From Streptomyces sp. LBL (lineage in GTDB: Bacteria > Actinomycetota > Actinomycetes > Streptomycetales > Streptomycetaceae): a stretch of 64,000 nucleotides of DNA. Positions within the stretch are counted from its first letter, which is position 1; each line of letters starts with the position of its first letter. The stretch spans positions 62,001 through 126,000 of the forward strand of contig NZ_JARXYX010000026.1 in NCBI RefSeq assembly GCF_029893585.1, written 5' to 3'. A program made the translations under genes and the position numbers. Shown one piece after another: positions 49,395 through 56,898 of the stretch. A model generated the notes under the pieces. That model was not told the origin of the DNA. It saw only the letters and a program-made list of their open reading frames with translations, and made no database searches.

Positions 49395-50465
49395 ACTCCG
49401 GCCCGGCTCCTCCAACTCCTCTCCCTCCTGCAGACGCCCCGCGAATGGCCCGGCGGAGAGCTCTCCGAGCGACTCGGGGTGTCCCGCCGTACGGTCCGAC
49501 GGGACATCGACCGGCTCCGGGAACTGGGCTATCCCGTACAGGCGACCAAGGGGGCGGACGGCGGGTACCGGCTTGTCGCAGGGAAGGCGATGCCGCCGCT
49601 CGTCCTCGACGACGAGGAGGCCGTGGCGATCGCGGTCGGGCTGCGGGCCGGCGCCGGGCACGCGCTGGAGGGCGTGGACGAGGCGTCCGTACGGGCGCTG
49701 GCCAAGCTGGAACAGGTCCTGCCCTCCCGGCTGCGCCACCGCATCTCCACCCTCCAGGCCGCGACCACGCCGCTGACCAGCGGGGACGGGGCGAGCATCG
49801 CGCCCGAGACGCTGATCGTGATGGCCTCCACGGTGGCCGGGCAGGAGCGGCTGCGGTTCGCCTACCGGGCGCGGGACGGGGTCGAGTCGCGGCGCATGGT
49901 CGAACCGTGCCGGCTGGTGTCGACCGGGCGGCGGTGGTACCTCGTGGCGTACGACCTCGATCGCGGCGACTGGCGTACGTTCCGCGTCGACCGGGTGAGC
50001 GCGCCCTTCGCGACCGGGGCGCGGTTCGCTCCGCGGGAGTTGCCGACCGGGAGCGCGGCGGAATACCTCCGCCGGTCGATGTACGGCGGCCGGCAGGAGA
50101 CGTACGACTTCACGGTCACGTTCGACGCACCGGCCGAGGCGGTCGCCGCGCGGGTCCCCGAATGGCTGGGCGTACCGGAGGCCATCGACGGAGGGCGATG
50201 TCTCCTACGGGGCTCCGTGGGCGACGCCGTGGACCGGCTGGCGGTGCGCCTGGCGATGCTCGGATTCGATTTCAGCGTGCGGGAGCCGGAGGAACTGGCT
50301 CGGTGCGTACGGGAGTTGGGTGAGCGATTGGTTCGGGCGGGGGGTGAGGTGAGCGGTGCAGCGCCGGGCGCCACGGAATCTGCCGATGGTGCGGCGACGG
50401 CACCGACGAAAGTCGAGGGTCGCGATCTCCGTTCGTCGGGGGTCCGGGGACAGCATCGTCCCTAG
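49383..50465 (+). CDS. HTH-WYL transcription regulator
   Basis: 360 residues. An HTH_11 domain (ARLLQLLSLLQTPREWPGGE, LGVSRRTVRRDIDRLRELGY) is followed by a WYL domain (SRRMVEPCRLVSTGRRWYLV, DRGDWRTFRVDRVSAPFATG) and a WCX C-terminus. WYL proteins bind nucleic-acid or nucleotide ligands and control DNA-damage or phage-defence genes in many actinobacteria. It stands alone before a two-component pair. Its C-terminal 40 residues are disordered. The target is unknown. Confidence 0.9.
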   Translation: MTTDTPARLLQLLSLLQTPREWPGGELSERLGVSRRTVRRDIDRLRELGYPVQATKGADGGYRLVAGKAMPPLVLDDEEAVAIAVGLRAGAGHALEGVDEASVRALAKLEQVLPSRLRHRISTLQAATTPLTSGDGASIAPETLIVMASTVAGQERLRFAYRARDGVESRRMVEPCRLVSTGRRWYLVAYDLDRGDWRTFRVDRVSAPFATGARFAPRELPTGSAAEYLRRSMYGGRQETYDFTVTFDAPAEAVAARVPEWLGVPEAIDGGRCLLRGSVGDAVDRLAVRLAMLGFDFSVREPEELARCVRELGERLVRAGGEVSGAAPGATESADGAATAPTKVEGRDLRSSGVRGQHRP

Positions 50466-50474
50466 GATGACAAG

Positions 50475-51785
50475 GTGATTTCCGGAGCGGATCGTGAGGT
50501 GCCGCTGTGGGTGGAGGCGCCGTCGGCGGTGCTGCTCGCCCTGCTGTCCACGCTGGAGGGCTTCCGGTCGGCCGGTGGCGACACCCTGGCCGACCCCGCG
50601 CCGTGGGTCGCGATAGCCGCGTCCCTCGGGGCGCTCGGCCGCCACCGGTTCCCGCGGGTGGTGGCGGGCCTGGCGTTGGCCGCGGTCGTCCTGGGCTCGG
50701 TGTTCCCGTTGCTGGTGACCCTGTATCACTTCGCCTCGCGGGGCCGGTTGCGGGCGGTGTGGGTGTGCCTGGGAATCGCAGGAGCCAGCGGGCTGCCCTG
50801 GCTGGCTCTCGCGCTGGCGCTGGGACGCCCGCTCTCCTGGGGACGGGTGAGCACCTGGACCGTCTCCGGTGTCGGGAACGCCGTACTGGTGGCCCTGGCC
50901 CTGACCCTCGGCATGTGGGTGGGCAGCCGGCGCAAACTGCTGGGCGCGCTGCGGGACCAGGTGGAACAGCTGCGGGTGGAGCGCGAACTGCGCGCCGAGC
51001 AGGCACGGTTGGCGGAGCGGGCCCGGATCGCCCGCGAGATGCACGATGTGCTCGCGCACCGGCTGAGCCTGCTGATGCTGCATGCCGGAGTGCTCCAGTT
51101 GCGCGAGGAGGGAATGTCACCGGCCGGCCTGGAGCGATTGGCCCTGTTGCGCGGCACGGCCGGGCAGGCACTGGACGATCTGCGCGAGGTGCTGGGGGCG
51201 CTCCGGTTCGACCGGCCCGACGGAGCCGACAGGACGGACGGAGCCGAGGGGGTGCGGGCGGACGGGGCCGACGGGGCCGAAACCGCGGTACCTGTTCCGG
51301 TGCCGGCACTGCGGGACCTGGAAGAGCTGCTCGCCGAGGCCAGGGCCGCCGGCCAGGTGATCGAGTCCGTGGTGTCCGGTGATGTGGAGAGCGCGTCCAC
51401 CAGCCACCGCCTGGCGGTCCACCGCCTCGTACGGGAGGCTCTGACCAATGCCCGCAGGCATGCTCATGACGCCCCCGTCGCGGTCAGCGTGCACTACGGG
51501 CCACCGGTCACGACGGTGGAAGTGGTGAACGGACCCGCCGAACCGACCACCAACACCAACACCCGAACGGACGCCGACGCCGACGCCGACGGGCCGGTGA
51601 CCATCGGGCAGTCCACGATCTCCGGAGGTTCCGCGATGCCGGGTGGCTATGGCCTGATCGGTCTGGCTGAGCGGGTCGCGGCGCTGGGCGGCCAGCTGCA
51701 CACCGGTGCCTCCGGCGGCGGTTGGCGACTCTCCGCCCGGCTGCCCGCGCCCTCCCCCGTCTCCCCGTCGGCGTCCGTCTCATGA
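50475..51785 (+). CDS. sensor histidine kinase (HisKA_3 type)
   Basis: 436 residues, GTG start. Four or five helices in the first 155 residues (VVAGLALAAVVLGSVFPLLV, LVALALTLGMWVG) form the sensor. The phospho-acceptor is AREMHDVLAHRLSLLMLHAG near 195. The ATPase domain has REALTNARRHAHDAPVAVSV and GGYGLIGLAERVAAL, and is interrupted by a Thr/Asn/Asp-rich stretch (TTNTNTRTDADADADG). A second low-complexity Asp/Gly segment lies after the dimerisation helices. The stop overlaps the ATG of the response regulator (ATGA). Confidence 0.92.
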   Translation: MISGADREVPLWVEAPSAVLLALLSTLEGFRSAGGDTLADPAPWVAIAASLGALGRHRFPRVVAGLALAAVVLGSVFPLLVTLYHFASRGRLRAVWVCLGIAGASGLPWLALALALGRPLSWGRVSTWTVSGVGNAVLVALALTLGMWVGSRRKLLGALRDQVEQLRVERELRAEQARLAERARIAREMHDVLAHRLSLLMLHAGVLQLREEGMSPAGLERLALLRGTAGQALDDLREVLGALRFDRPDGADRTDGAEGVRADGADGAETAVPVPVPALRDLEELLAEARAAGQVIESVVSGDVESASTSHRLAVHRLVREALTNARRHAHDAPVAVSVHYGPPVTTVEVVNGPAEPTTNTNTRTDADADADGPVTIGQSTISGGSAMPGGYGLIGLAERVAALGGQLHTGASGGGWRLSARLPAPSPVSPSASVS

Positions 51786-52438
51786 TCAATGTTCTGGTGG
51801 TCGACGACGACGCCCTGGTCCGGCTCGGTCTCGTCGACCTGCTGTCCACCGACCCGGGACTCACCGTCGTCGCCGAGGCGTCGGACGGCCTGGCCGCGGT
51901 CGAACAGGCGAGCCTGCACCGGATCGACGTGGCCCTGGTCGACGTGCGGATGCCCCGCATGGACGGCATCACCGCGACCCGTCGGCTGCGCGCGCTCCCG
52001 GCCCCACCGCGGGTGATCACCCTGACCACCTTCGACCTGGACGAGTACGTCTACGACGCGCTCGCCGCCGGCGCCGACGGCTTCCTCCTCAAGGACACGG
52101 AACCGCGCGAGATCATCCGCGCGGTGCACGTGGTGGCGGACGGCCACGGCATGCTGCACCCGGCTGCCGCCCGTCGCCTGATCGACCACTTCCACCGCGC
52201 GGCCCGCCCCGAAGCGCTGGAAGCACGCACCCGCATCGGGGGGCTGACGCCCCGTGAGACGGACGTTCTCGCCCGGCTCGCACAAGGTGATTCCAACGCG
52301 GAGATCGCGGCGGCACTGGGGATGCGCGAGAGCACCGTCAAGGCACACGTCAGCCGGATCCTCAGCGCTCTGGGATCCGGCAACCGCGTCCAGGCCGCCC
52401 TGCTGGCCCGCGACGCGGGGCTGGGCGGCAACGGCTGA
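51782..52438 (+). CDS. NarL-family response regulator
   Basis: 218 residues. Receiver: MINVLVVDDDALVRLGLVDL, acceptor Asp near 54 in VALVDVRMPRMDG, Lys in GFLLKDTEPREI. The LuxR-type HTH is LTPRETDVLARLAQGDSNAE then ESTVKAHVSRILSALGSGNR. It is the intact partner of the kinase before it, in contrast to the deleted pair at 10042-11281. Downstream of 52438 there is no obvious continuation. Confidence 0.93.
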   Translation: MINVLVVDDDALVRLGLVDLLSTDPGLTVVAEASDGLAAVEQASLHRIDVALVDVRMPRMDGITATRRLRALPAPPRVITLTTFDLDEYVYDALAAGADGFLLKDTEPREIIRAVHVVADGHGMLHPAAARRLIDHFHRAARPEALEARTRIGGLTPRETDVLARLAQGDSNAEIAAALGMRESTVKAHVSRILSALGSGNRVQAALLARDAGLGGNG

Positions 52439-52689
52439 CCGGTTCCTCGGGGCGGAGGCCGCCCGAGCCGGCCCCCACGGCCGGTCCCAACAACCAGCAC
52501 CCGCGACCGGTCCCCGCTCAGGACGTGGTCACGGGCAGTGGCCTGCTGAGCAAAAAGGCCCGCAGCGCCATAGCGGATCACCCATGCCACCACTCCAGAG
52601 GTGGGATCCCGTTGCCGGACACTATGGCTGACCGGGGCACCATGTCCGACATGGGATCGCTCAGCCGATCAGAGACGCTATGCCCTTTG

Positions 52690-52759
52690 AATCCTCCCCT
52701 CCCTGAAGGGGGAGGGGATTCCTGGCTCAGGCTGCCTCCTGGAGCAGCGCTCCAGGAGG
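52690..52759. mobile_element. hairpins at the right end of an IS605-type element
   Basis: Two hairpins lie next to the tnpB stop: an imperfect one at 52690-52720 (AATCCTCCCCTCCC against GGGGGAGGGGATT) outside it, and a perfect 11-bp one, CCTCCTGGAGC-AGC-GCTCCAGGAGG (52735-52759), inside the last codons. IS200/IS605 elements end in such hairpins, and the omega-RNA of TnpB comes from this region. Confidence 0.55.
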
Positions 52760-52900
52760 TCTTGCGCCCTCGGCACCAGCCGGGTTGAGACCAGTCCGGA
52801 CGAGCATGACGCGTGCGGAGTTCTTGTCCCGTGGGGACGCGGCTCCGCATACGGTGCAGGTGTAGGTGCGCTCACCCAGGGGCTGGGGGTCCCCCTGCGG
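52727..52900 (-). pseudogene. TnpB (IS605 OrfB) C-terminal remnant
   Basis: The minus strand encodes LGERTYTCTVCGAASPRDKN, SARVMLVRTGLNPAGAEGAR and PPGALLQEAA, ending at 52727. This is the end of an OrfB/TnpB RNA-guided nuclease: one CxxC of the zinc ribbon and the final catalytic Asp position (PRDKNSAR, compare DRDxNAA). All upstream domains are absent; before about 52900 the sequence is not recognisable. The surrounding gap 52439-53330 has no other gene. Confidence 0.7.
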
Positions 52901-53029
52901 TGAACGCCTGGGCCTCCTCGCAAGAACCAGGTGAAAGAATCTGTCCTTCGGCGGGCCACCCCGGGTTCAGGTACGGGGTGTCCCGCCACTTGAGCACCCC
53001 GGGGCGAACCCAGGCGCACAGAACGAGAC

Positions 53030-53106
53030 CGGGTACACAGAACGAGCCGGACGCGCAGAACGAGCCGGACCCGGCGCCCGGGGGGAGGGGCGCCGAAGTC
53101 CGGCTC
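53030..53106. terminator. repeat and inverted repeat downstream of hrdD
   Basis: CAGAACGAG(A/C)CGG is repeated three times (53036-53068). GAGCCGGAC (53062-53070) pairs with GTCCGGCTC (53098-53106) around an inner GC-rich stem. It may end transcripts from either side. Between it and hrdD, 53265-53335 repeats CACCCGGCG(T/C)ACG and GCCGACAGCGC. Confidence 0.4.
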
Positions 53107-53330
53107 GGGGGAAGTCCCGGCGCCGGGGGGGGGAGGGCGACGGGACTTGGCTCAGGGGTCCGGGACGTGGTCCTGGACTCGAACTCCTGGACCCTGAAGT
53201 CTTGTTCCCAGAGCCCAGTAGGTTGATGCGGCGTTACGACGCCAGTTTGCGCTGGCTTTTGTCACCCGGCGCACGCCACCCGGCGTACACCACCCGGCGT
53301 ACGCCGACAGCGCATCACGCCGACAGCGCG

Positions 53331-54326
53331 TCACGCCGCCGCGTCGAAGCCCGTGTGGCGGGCCAGCTTCTTCAGTTCCATCAGGGCGTGCTTCTCGATC
53401 TGGCGGATGCGCTCTCGCGTGAGGCCGTGCTCCTTGCCGACCTCGGTGAGCGTGCGTTCGCGGCCGTCCTCGATGCCGTACCGCATCTTGATGATGGAGG
53501 CCGTGCGCTGGTCGAGGCGGCCGATGAGGTCGTCGAGTTCCTCGCTGCGCAGCAGGGTCAGCACGGACTGCTCCGGGGAGACCGCCGAGGTGTCCTCCAG
53601 GAGGTCGCCGAACTGGGTGTCACCGTCGTCGTCCACCGCCATGTTGAGGGAGACCGGGTCGCGGGCCCAGTCCAGGACGTCCACGACGCGCTCCGGGTTC
53701 GAGCCGAGCTCGGCGGCGATCTCCGCGGGCTCCGGGTCGCGGCCGTGCTCACGGTTGAACTCGCGCTGCACCCGGCGGATCCGGCCCAGTTCCTCCACCA
53801 GGTGGACGGGCAGCCGGATGGTGCGCGACTGGTCTGCTATCGAGCGGGTGATCGCCTGACGGATCCACCAGGTCGCGTACGTCGAGAACTTGAAGCCCTT
53901 GCGGTAGTCGAACTTCTCGACCGCACGCACCAGGCCGGCGTTGCCCTCCTGGATGAGGTCAAGGAGCGGGAGTCCACTGCGGGGGTAGCGACGGGCCACG
54001 GCGACGACCAGGCGCAGGTTGGAGCGGATGAAGACGTCCTTGGCGCGCTCACTCTCGTCGACCAGGGCCTGGAGTTCCTCACGAGAGGCGTCGGCCTTGG
54101 CCTCCTCGACTCCGTCGAGGACCTGTCGCGCGAACACACCCGCTTCGATGATCTGGGACAGCTCGACTTCCTTGGCGGCGTCGAGCAGCGGCGTGCGCGC
54201 GATCTCGTCGAGGTACATGCCGACCAGGTCGCGGTCGGCGATCTCGCCGCCATGGGCGCGAACACTGCTTGCCCCGCCGGTCCGGCCGGTGGCGGACTGA
54301 CGACGGGCGACGGCACGGGTTGCCAT
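53331..54326 (-). CDS. hrdD: RNA polymerase sigma factor of the HrdD type
   Basis: 331 residues, a group 2 sigma-70 factor without the long N-terminal region of HrdB. Region 1.2 DRDLVGMYLDEIARTPLLD, region 2 VAVARRYPRSGLPLLDLIQE with FDYRKGFKFSTYATWWIRQA, region 3 VRHLVEELGRI-type helices, and region 4 ERTLTEVGKEHGLTRERIRQ are complete. ATG at 54326 has AAGGGAG 7 nt upstream. A perfect SigR-type promoter lies 83 bp before it. HrdD is dispensable in S. coelicolor and is induced with the thiol-stress regulon; the name is from similarity and context, and another hrd paralogue cannot be fully excluded. Confidence 0.85.
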   Translation of the reverse strand: MATRAVARRQSATGRTGGASSVRAHGGEIADRDLVGMYLDEIARTPLLDAAKEVELSQIIEAGVFARQVLDGVEEAKADASREELQALVDESERAKDVFIRSNLRLVVAVARRYPRSGLPLLDLIQEGNAGLVRAVEKFDYRKGFKFSTYATWWIRQAITRSIADQSRTIRLPVHLVEELGRIRRVQREFNREHGRDPEPAEIAAELGSNPERVVDVLDWARDPVSLNMAVDDDGDTQFGDLLEDTSAVSPEQSVLTLLRSEELDDLIGRLDQRTASIIKMRYGIEDGRERTLTEVGKEHGLTRERIRQIEKHALMELKKLARHTGFDAAA

Positions 54327-54408
54327 GCGTGCTCCCTTGGGATGGTGGGTCAGCGGGCGTTCCAGACGCTGGGCACTCACCTCGGGTGCCCTGCTTCCGA
54401 AGGAAACA

Positions 54409-54435
54409 ACGACTGGAAACCGGACAGAATTCCCA
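54409..54435 (-). promoter_or_regulatory. hrdD: SigR-type promoter of hrdD
   Basis: On the minus strand GGGAAT (54435-54430), 18 bp, GTT (54411-54409). It is an exact match to the SigR consensus, with a predicted transcription start near 54402 and a 75-nt leader. Confidence 0.75.
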
Positions 54436-54494
54436 ACCCACCGCACTACTTTCCTGATCATGCAGTACCCTGTCCGGCCACACAGGAGGACGCG

Positions 54495-55025
54495 ATGTTG
54501 ACAGAACGTACAGAGGTGCAGGTCAGGCAGGGAGTCGAGAGTGACCTCGAAGCTCTCACCGACCTCTACAACCACTACGTACGCGACACGCCCATCACCT
54601 TCGACACCGCGGTCTTCACTCCGGAAGAGCGCCGCCCTTGGCTGCTCTCCCACCCTGAAGACGGCCCGCACCGGCTGATGGTTGCCACGGAGCCGATTTC
54701 CCGAGGAACCTCACAGGAGATCCTCGGCTACACCACGTCCAGCCCGTTCCGCCCCAAGCCCGCGTACGGGACTTCCGTGGAGGTCACCGTCTACCTCGCC
54801 CCGCACGCCGGCCGCCGCGGTATCGGCACCCTCCTCTACCAGGCCCTCTTCGATGCCCTGGCCGAGGAGGACGTGCACCGCGCCTACGCGGGCATCGCGC
54901 AGCCCAACGAAGCGTCCACGCGGCTGCATGAACGCTTCGGGTTCCGGCACATCGGCACGTACGGGGAAGTGGGCCGCAAGTTCGGCCGCTACTGGGACGT
55001 GGCCTGGTACGAGAAGCAGCTGTAG
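54495..55025 (+). CDS. GNAT acetyltransferase, phosphinothricin-acetyltransferase-like
   Basis: 176 residues. VRQGVESDLEALTDLYNHYV and TPITFDTAVFTPEERRPWLL are the start typical of the PAT/MddA subfamily. The acetyl-CoA region is SVEVTVYLAPHAGRRGIGTL and the end is LHERFGFRHIGTYGEVGRKF. Members acetylate amino groups of methionine sulfoximine or phosphinothricin-like compounds. CAGGAGG stands 5 nt before the ATG. It is divergent from hrdD and shares the promoter gap with it. Confidence 0.87.
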   Translation: MLTERTEVQVRQGVESDLEALTDLYNHYVRDTPITFDTAVFTPEERRPWLLSHPEDGPHRLMVATEPISRGTSQEILGYTTSSPFRPKPAYGTSVEVTVYLAPHAGRRGIGTLLYQALFDALAEEDVHRAYAGIAQPNEASTRLHERFGFRHIGTYGEVGRKFGRYWDVAWYEKQL

Positions 55026-55063
55026 GCCGACCAGGGATCCGCGGGGCCTTTGGGGGACCGGAA

Positions 55064-55205
55064 GTCCCGCCGCGAGGGATCGGCGGTCCTCCGAGGGACC
55101 CGCAGGCCCGCCGAGGGATCCGCGGTCCTCCGAAAAAACCGGCAGGCCCGCCGAAGGGTCCGCGGGCCTCCCGAGGAATCCGCAAGCCCTCGACGGACCC
55201 GCGGC
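55064..55205. repeat. imperfect tandem repeat of about 20 nt
   Basis: Units like CCGAGGGATCCGCGGTCCT and CCGAGGGACCCGCAGGCCCG alternate between 55074 and 55205. Non-coding; they lie between convergent genes. Confidence 0.6.
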
Positions 55206-55252
55206 CCCCCGATAGCCCCCCGATAGGCCCCCCTCAGGCAGGCCCGAGCGCC

Positions 55253-56068
55253 TCAGCCGAACTGCACCGACCGCTTCGCCATCCCCAGCCAGAACCCGTC
55301 GATCACGGACTTCTGCGCGTCGAGCTCACCGCCGGCCTCCGCCGCGCCCATGGTGACGAACAGCGGGGCGAAGTGCTCGGTGCGCGGGTGGGCGTAGCGG
55401 CCGGCCGGGGCCTTGTGGAGGAAGTCCAGCAGGGCGTCCCAGTCACGGGTCTCCAGCGCCCGACGGCCCCAGTCGTCGAACTCGGACGACCAGGTCGGCA
55501 CTCCCCCGCCCGTGTGCCGCAGGGCGGCCAGGTTGTGGGTGAAGAAGCCGGAGCCGACGATCAGTACGCCCTCGTCGCGCAGGGGGGCGAGCTTGCGGCC
55601 GATCTCCATGAGCTTCACCGGGTCGAGGGTCGGCATGGAGATCTGCAGGACCGGGATGTCGGCCTTGGGGAACATCTCGACCAGGGGCACGTACGCGCCG
55701 TGGTCGAGGCCGCGGTCCGGGATGTCCTGCACGGGGGTGCCGGGGGCCCGCAGCAGTTTACGTACGGACTCTGCGAGCCCGGGGGCGCCGGGGGCCCCGT
55801 ACGTCACCTGGTAGTAGTGCTCGGGGAAGCCCCAGAAGTCGTAGACGAGGGGGACCGGCTCGACGGCGCCGAGGGCGAGCGGGGCCTCCTCCCAATGGGC
55901 CGAGACCATGAGGATCGCCTTGGGGCGGGGCAGAGCAGCGGACCAGGCGGCGAGTTCGCCGGGCCAGACCGGGTCGTCCGCGAGCGGCGGGGCACCGTGA
56001 CTGAGATAGAGGGCCGGCATGCGCTGCCCAGGGACGGCGGGGGTGCGCTCCTCGGTGGCGGCGGACAT
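55253..56068 (-). CDS. LigB-type extradiol dioxygenase (DODA family)
   Basis: 271 residues. PALYLSHGAPPLADDP gives the first metal His, LMVSAHWEEAPLALG the second, RGLDHGAYVPLVEMFPKADI the third, and FFTHNLAAL a fourth conserved His. This is the class III ring-cleavage family that includes 4,5-DOPA dioxygenase and YgiD; they use a single Fe or Zn and open catechols. It is divergent from a MarR gene with a palindrome between them, so it is probably induced by a phenolic compound. The exact substrate is not predictable. Confidence 0.9.
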   Translation of the reverse strand: MSAATEERTPAVPGQRMPALYLSHGAPPLADDPVWPGELAAWSAALPRPKAILMVSAHWEEAPLALGAVEPVPLVYDFWGFPEHYYQVTYGAPGAPGLAESVRKLLRAPGTPVQDIPDRGLDHGAYVPLVEMFPKADIPVLQISMPTLDPVKLMEIGRKLAPLRDEGVLIVGSGFFTHNLAALRHTGGGVPTWSSEFDDWGRRALETRDWDALLDFLHKAPAGRYAHPRTEHFAPLFVTMGAAEAGGELDAQKSVIDGFWLGMAKRSVQFG

Positions 56069-56084
56069 GACGCGGCTCCCTCCA

Positions 56085-56190
56085 GGAGAACAGAAGAACA
56101 GAAGACGGAAGAACGGAAACTAGAAGAACAGAGATCGGAGAACAAAGATCAGAGATCAGAGATCAGAGACCCAAGATCAGAGATCCGAGA
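56085..56190. repeat. AGAACAG / AGATCAG low-complexity tract
   Basis: AGAACAG- and AGATCAG-type units of about 7-9 nt repeat from just before the dioxygenase start to the MarR operator. It is purine-rich on the plus strand, so the dioxygenase leader would be C/T-rich. Confidence 0.7.
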
Positions 56191-56196
56191 CATAAG

Positions 56197-56210
56197 CTTG
56201 AATCCTCAAG
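56197..56210. promoter_or_regulatory. MarR-type operator
   Basis: CTTGA-ATCC-TCAAG, a perfect 5-bp inverted repeat, matches the TTGAAT/ATTCAA style of MarR sites. It lies 129 bp before the dioxygenase start and 60 bp before the MarR start. Confidence 0.5.
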
Positions 56211-56269
56211 TTATTACGTGACCCAGGGTACGTCCTGTTTGTTTAATGTTCAAGGAGAGCACTCGTACA

Positions 56270-56803
56270 GTGGAGTACATGAAGGCATCCACACCCGCAC
56301 CCGCCACGGAACTCCGTGAGGAGTCCCGCTGGCTCACCGACGAGGAACAGCGCATCTGGCGTTCCTACATCCATGCCTCCACCCTCCTGGAGGACCACAT
56401 GGACCGCCAGCTCCAACGGGACGCCGGCCTGCCGCACATCTACTACGGCCTTCTCGTCCAGCTCTCCGAGTCCCCGCACCGCCGACTGCGCATGACCGAG
56501 CTCGCCATGCACGCGAAGATCACCCGCTCCCGCCTCTCGCACGCCGTCGCCCGCCTGGAGAAGAACGGCTGGGTGCGCCGCGAGGACTGCCCCTCCGACA
56601 AGCGGGGTCAGTTCGCGGTGCTCACGGAGCAGGGCCAGGAAGTGCTGCAGCAGGCCGCGCCGGGCCATGTGGCCGCCGTCCGCAACGCGGTGTTCGAGCG
56701 GCTCACCCCGGAACAGCAGAAGTCCCTCGGCGAGATCATGGAGATCGTCGCCGAGGGACTTCAGCCCGCCGAAGCGGGTGCGGACCTGCCCTGGCTGCGC
56801 TGA
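56270..56803 (+). CDS. MarR-family regulator
   Basis: 177 residues from GTG at 56270, about 11 nt after AAGGAGAG; ATG 56279 is an alternative, and the frame is open to 56246. The winged helix reads MTELAMHAKITRSRLSHAVA, then RLEKNGWVRREDCPSDKRGQ and VLTEQGQEVL. The protein is divergent from the LigB-type dioxygenase with an operator between them and probably represses it. It converges on the second DHA2 exporter across a perfect terminator. Confidence 0.88.
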   Translation: MEYMKASTPAPATELREESRWLTDEEQRIWRSYIHASTLLEDHMDRQLQRDAGLPHIYYGLLVQLSESPHRRLRMTELAMHAKITRSRLSHAVARLEKNGWVRREDCPSDKRGQFAVLTEQGQEVLQQAAPGHVAAVRNAVFERLTPEQQKSLGEIMEIVAEGLQPAEAGADLPWLR

Positions 56804-56829
56804 GCGCGACCAGGGCAGGTCCGATGGGG

Positions 56830-56863
56830 CGTACGTACGGGGCGTCCCCTCCCCGTACGTACG
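56830..56863. terminator. bidirectional terminator between MarR and MFS genes
   Basis: CGTACGTACGGGG (56830-56842) and CCCCGTACGTACG (56851-56863) pair perfectly over 13 bp with an 8-nt loop, between convergent genes. Confidence 0.85.
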
Positions 56864-56898
56864 GATGACCCGAAGGGGGTACGACCGGACAGGCGCCG

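Noticed and set aside
53165..53210. tRNA-like stretch with GTTCGAGTCC on the minus strand
   Set aside because: The T-stem does not pair and no acceptor, D or anticodon arm can be folded.
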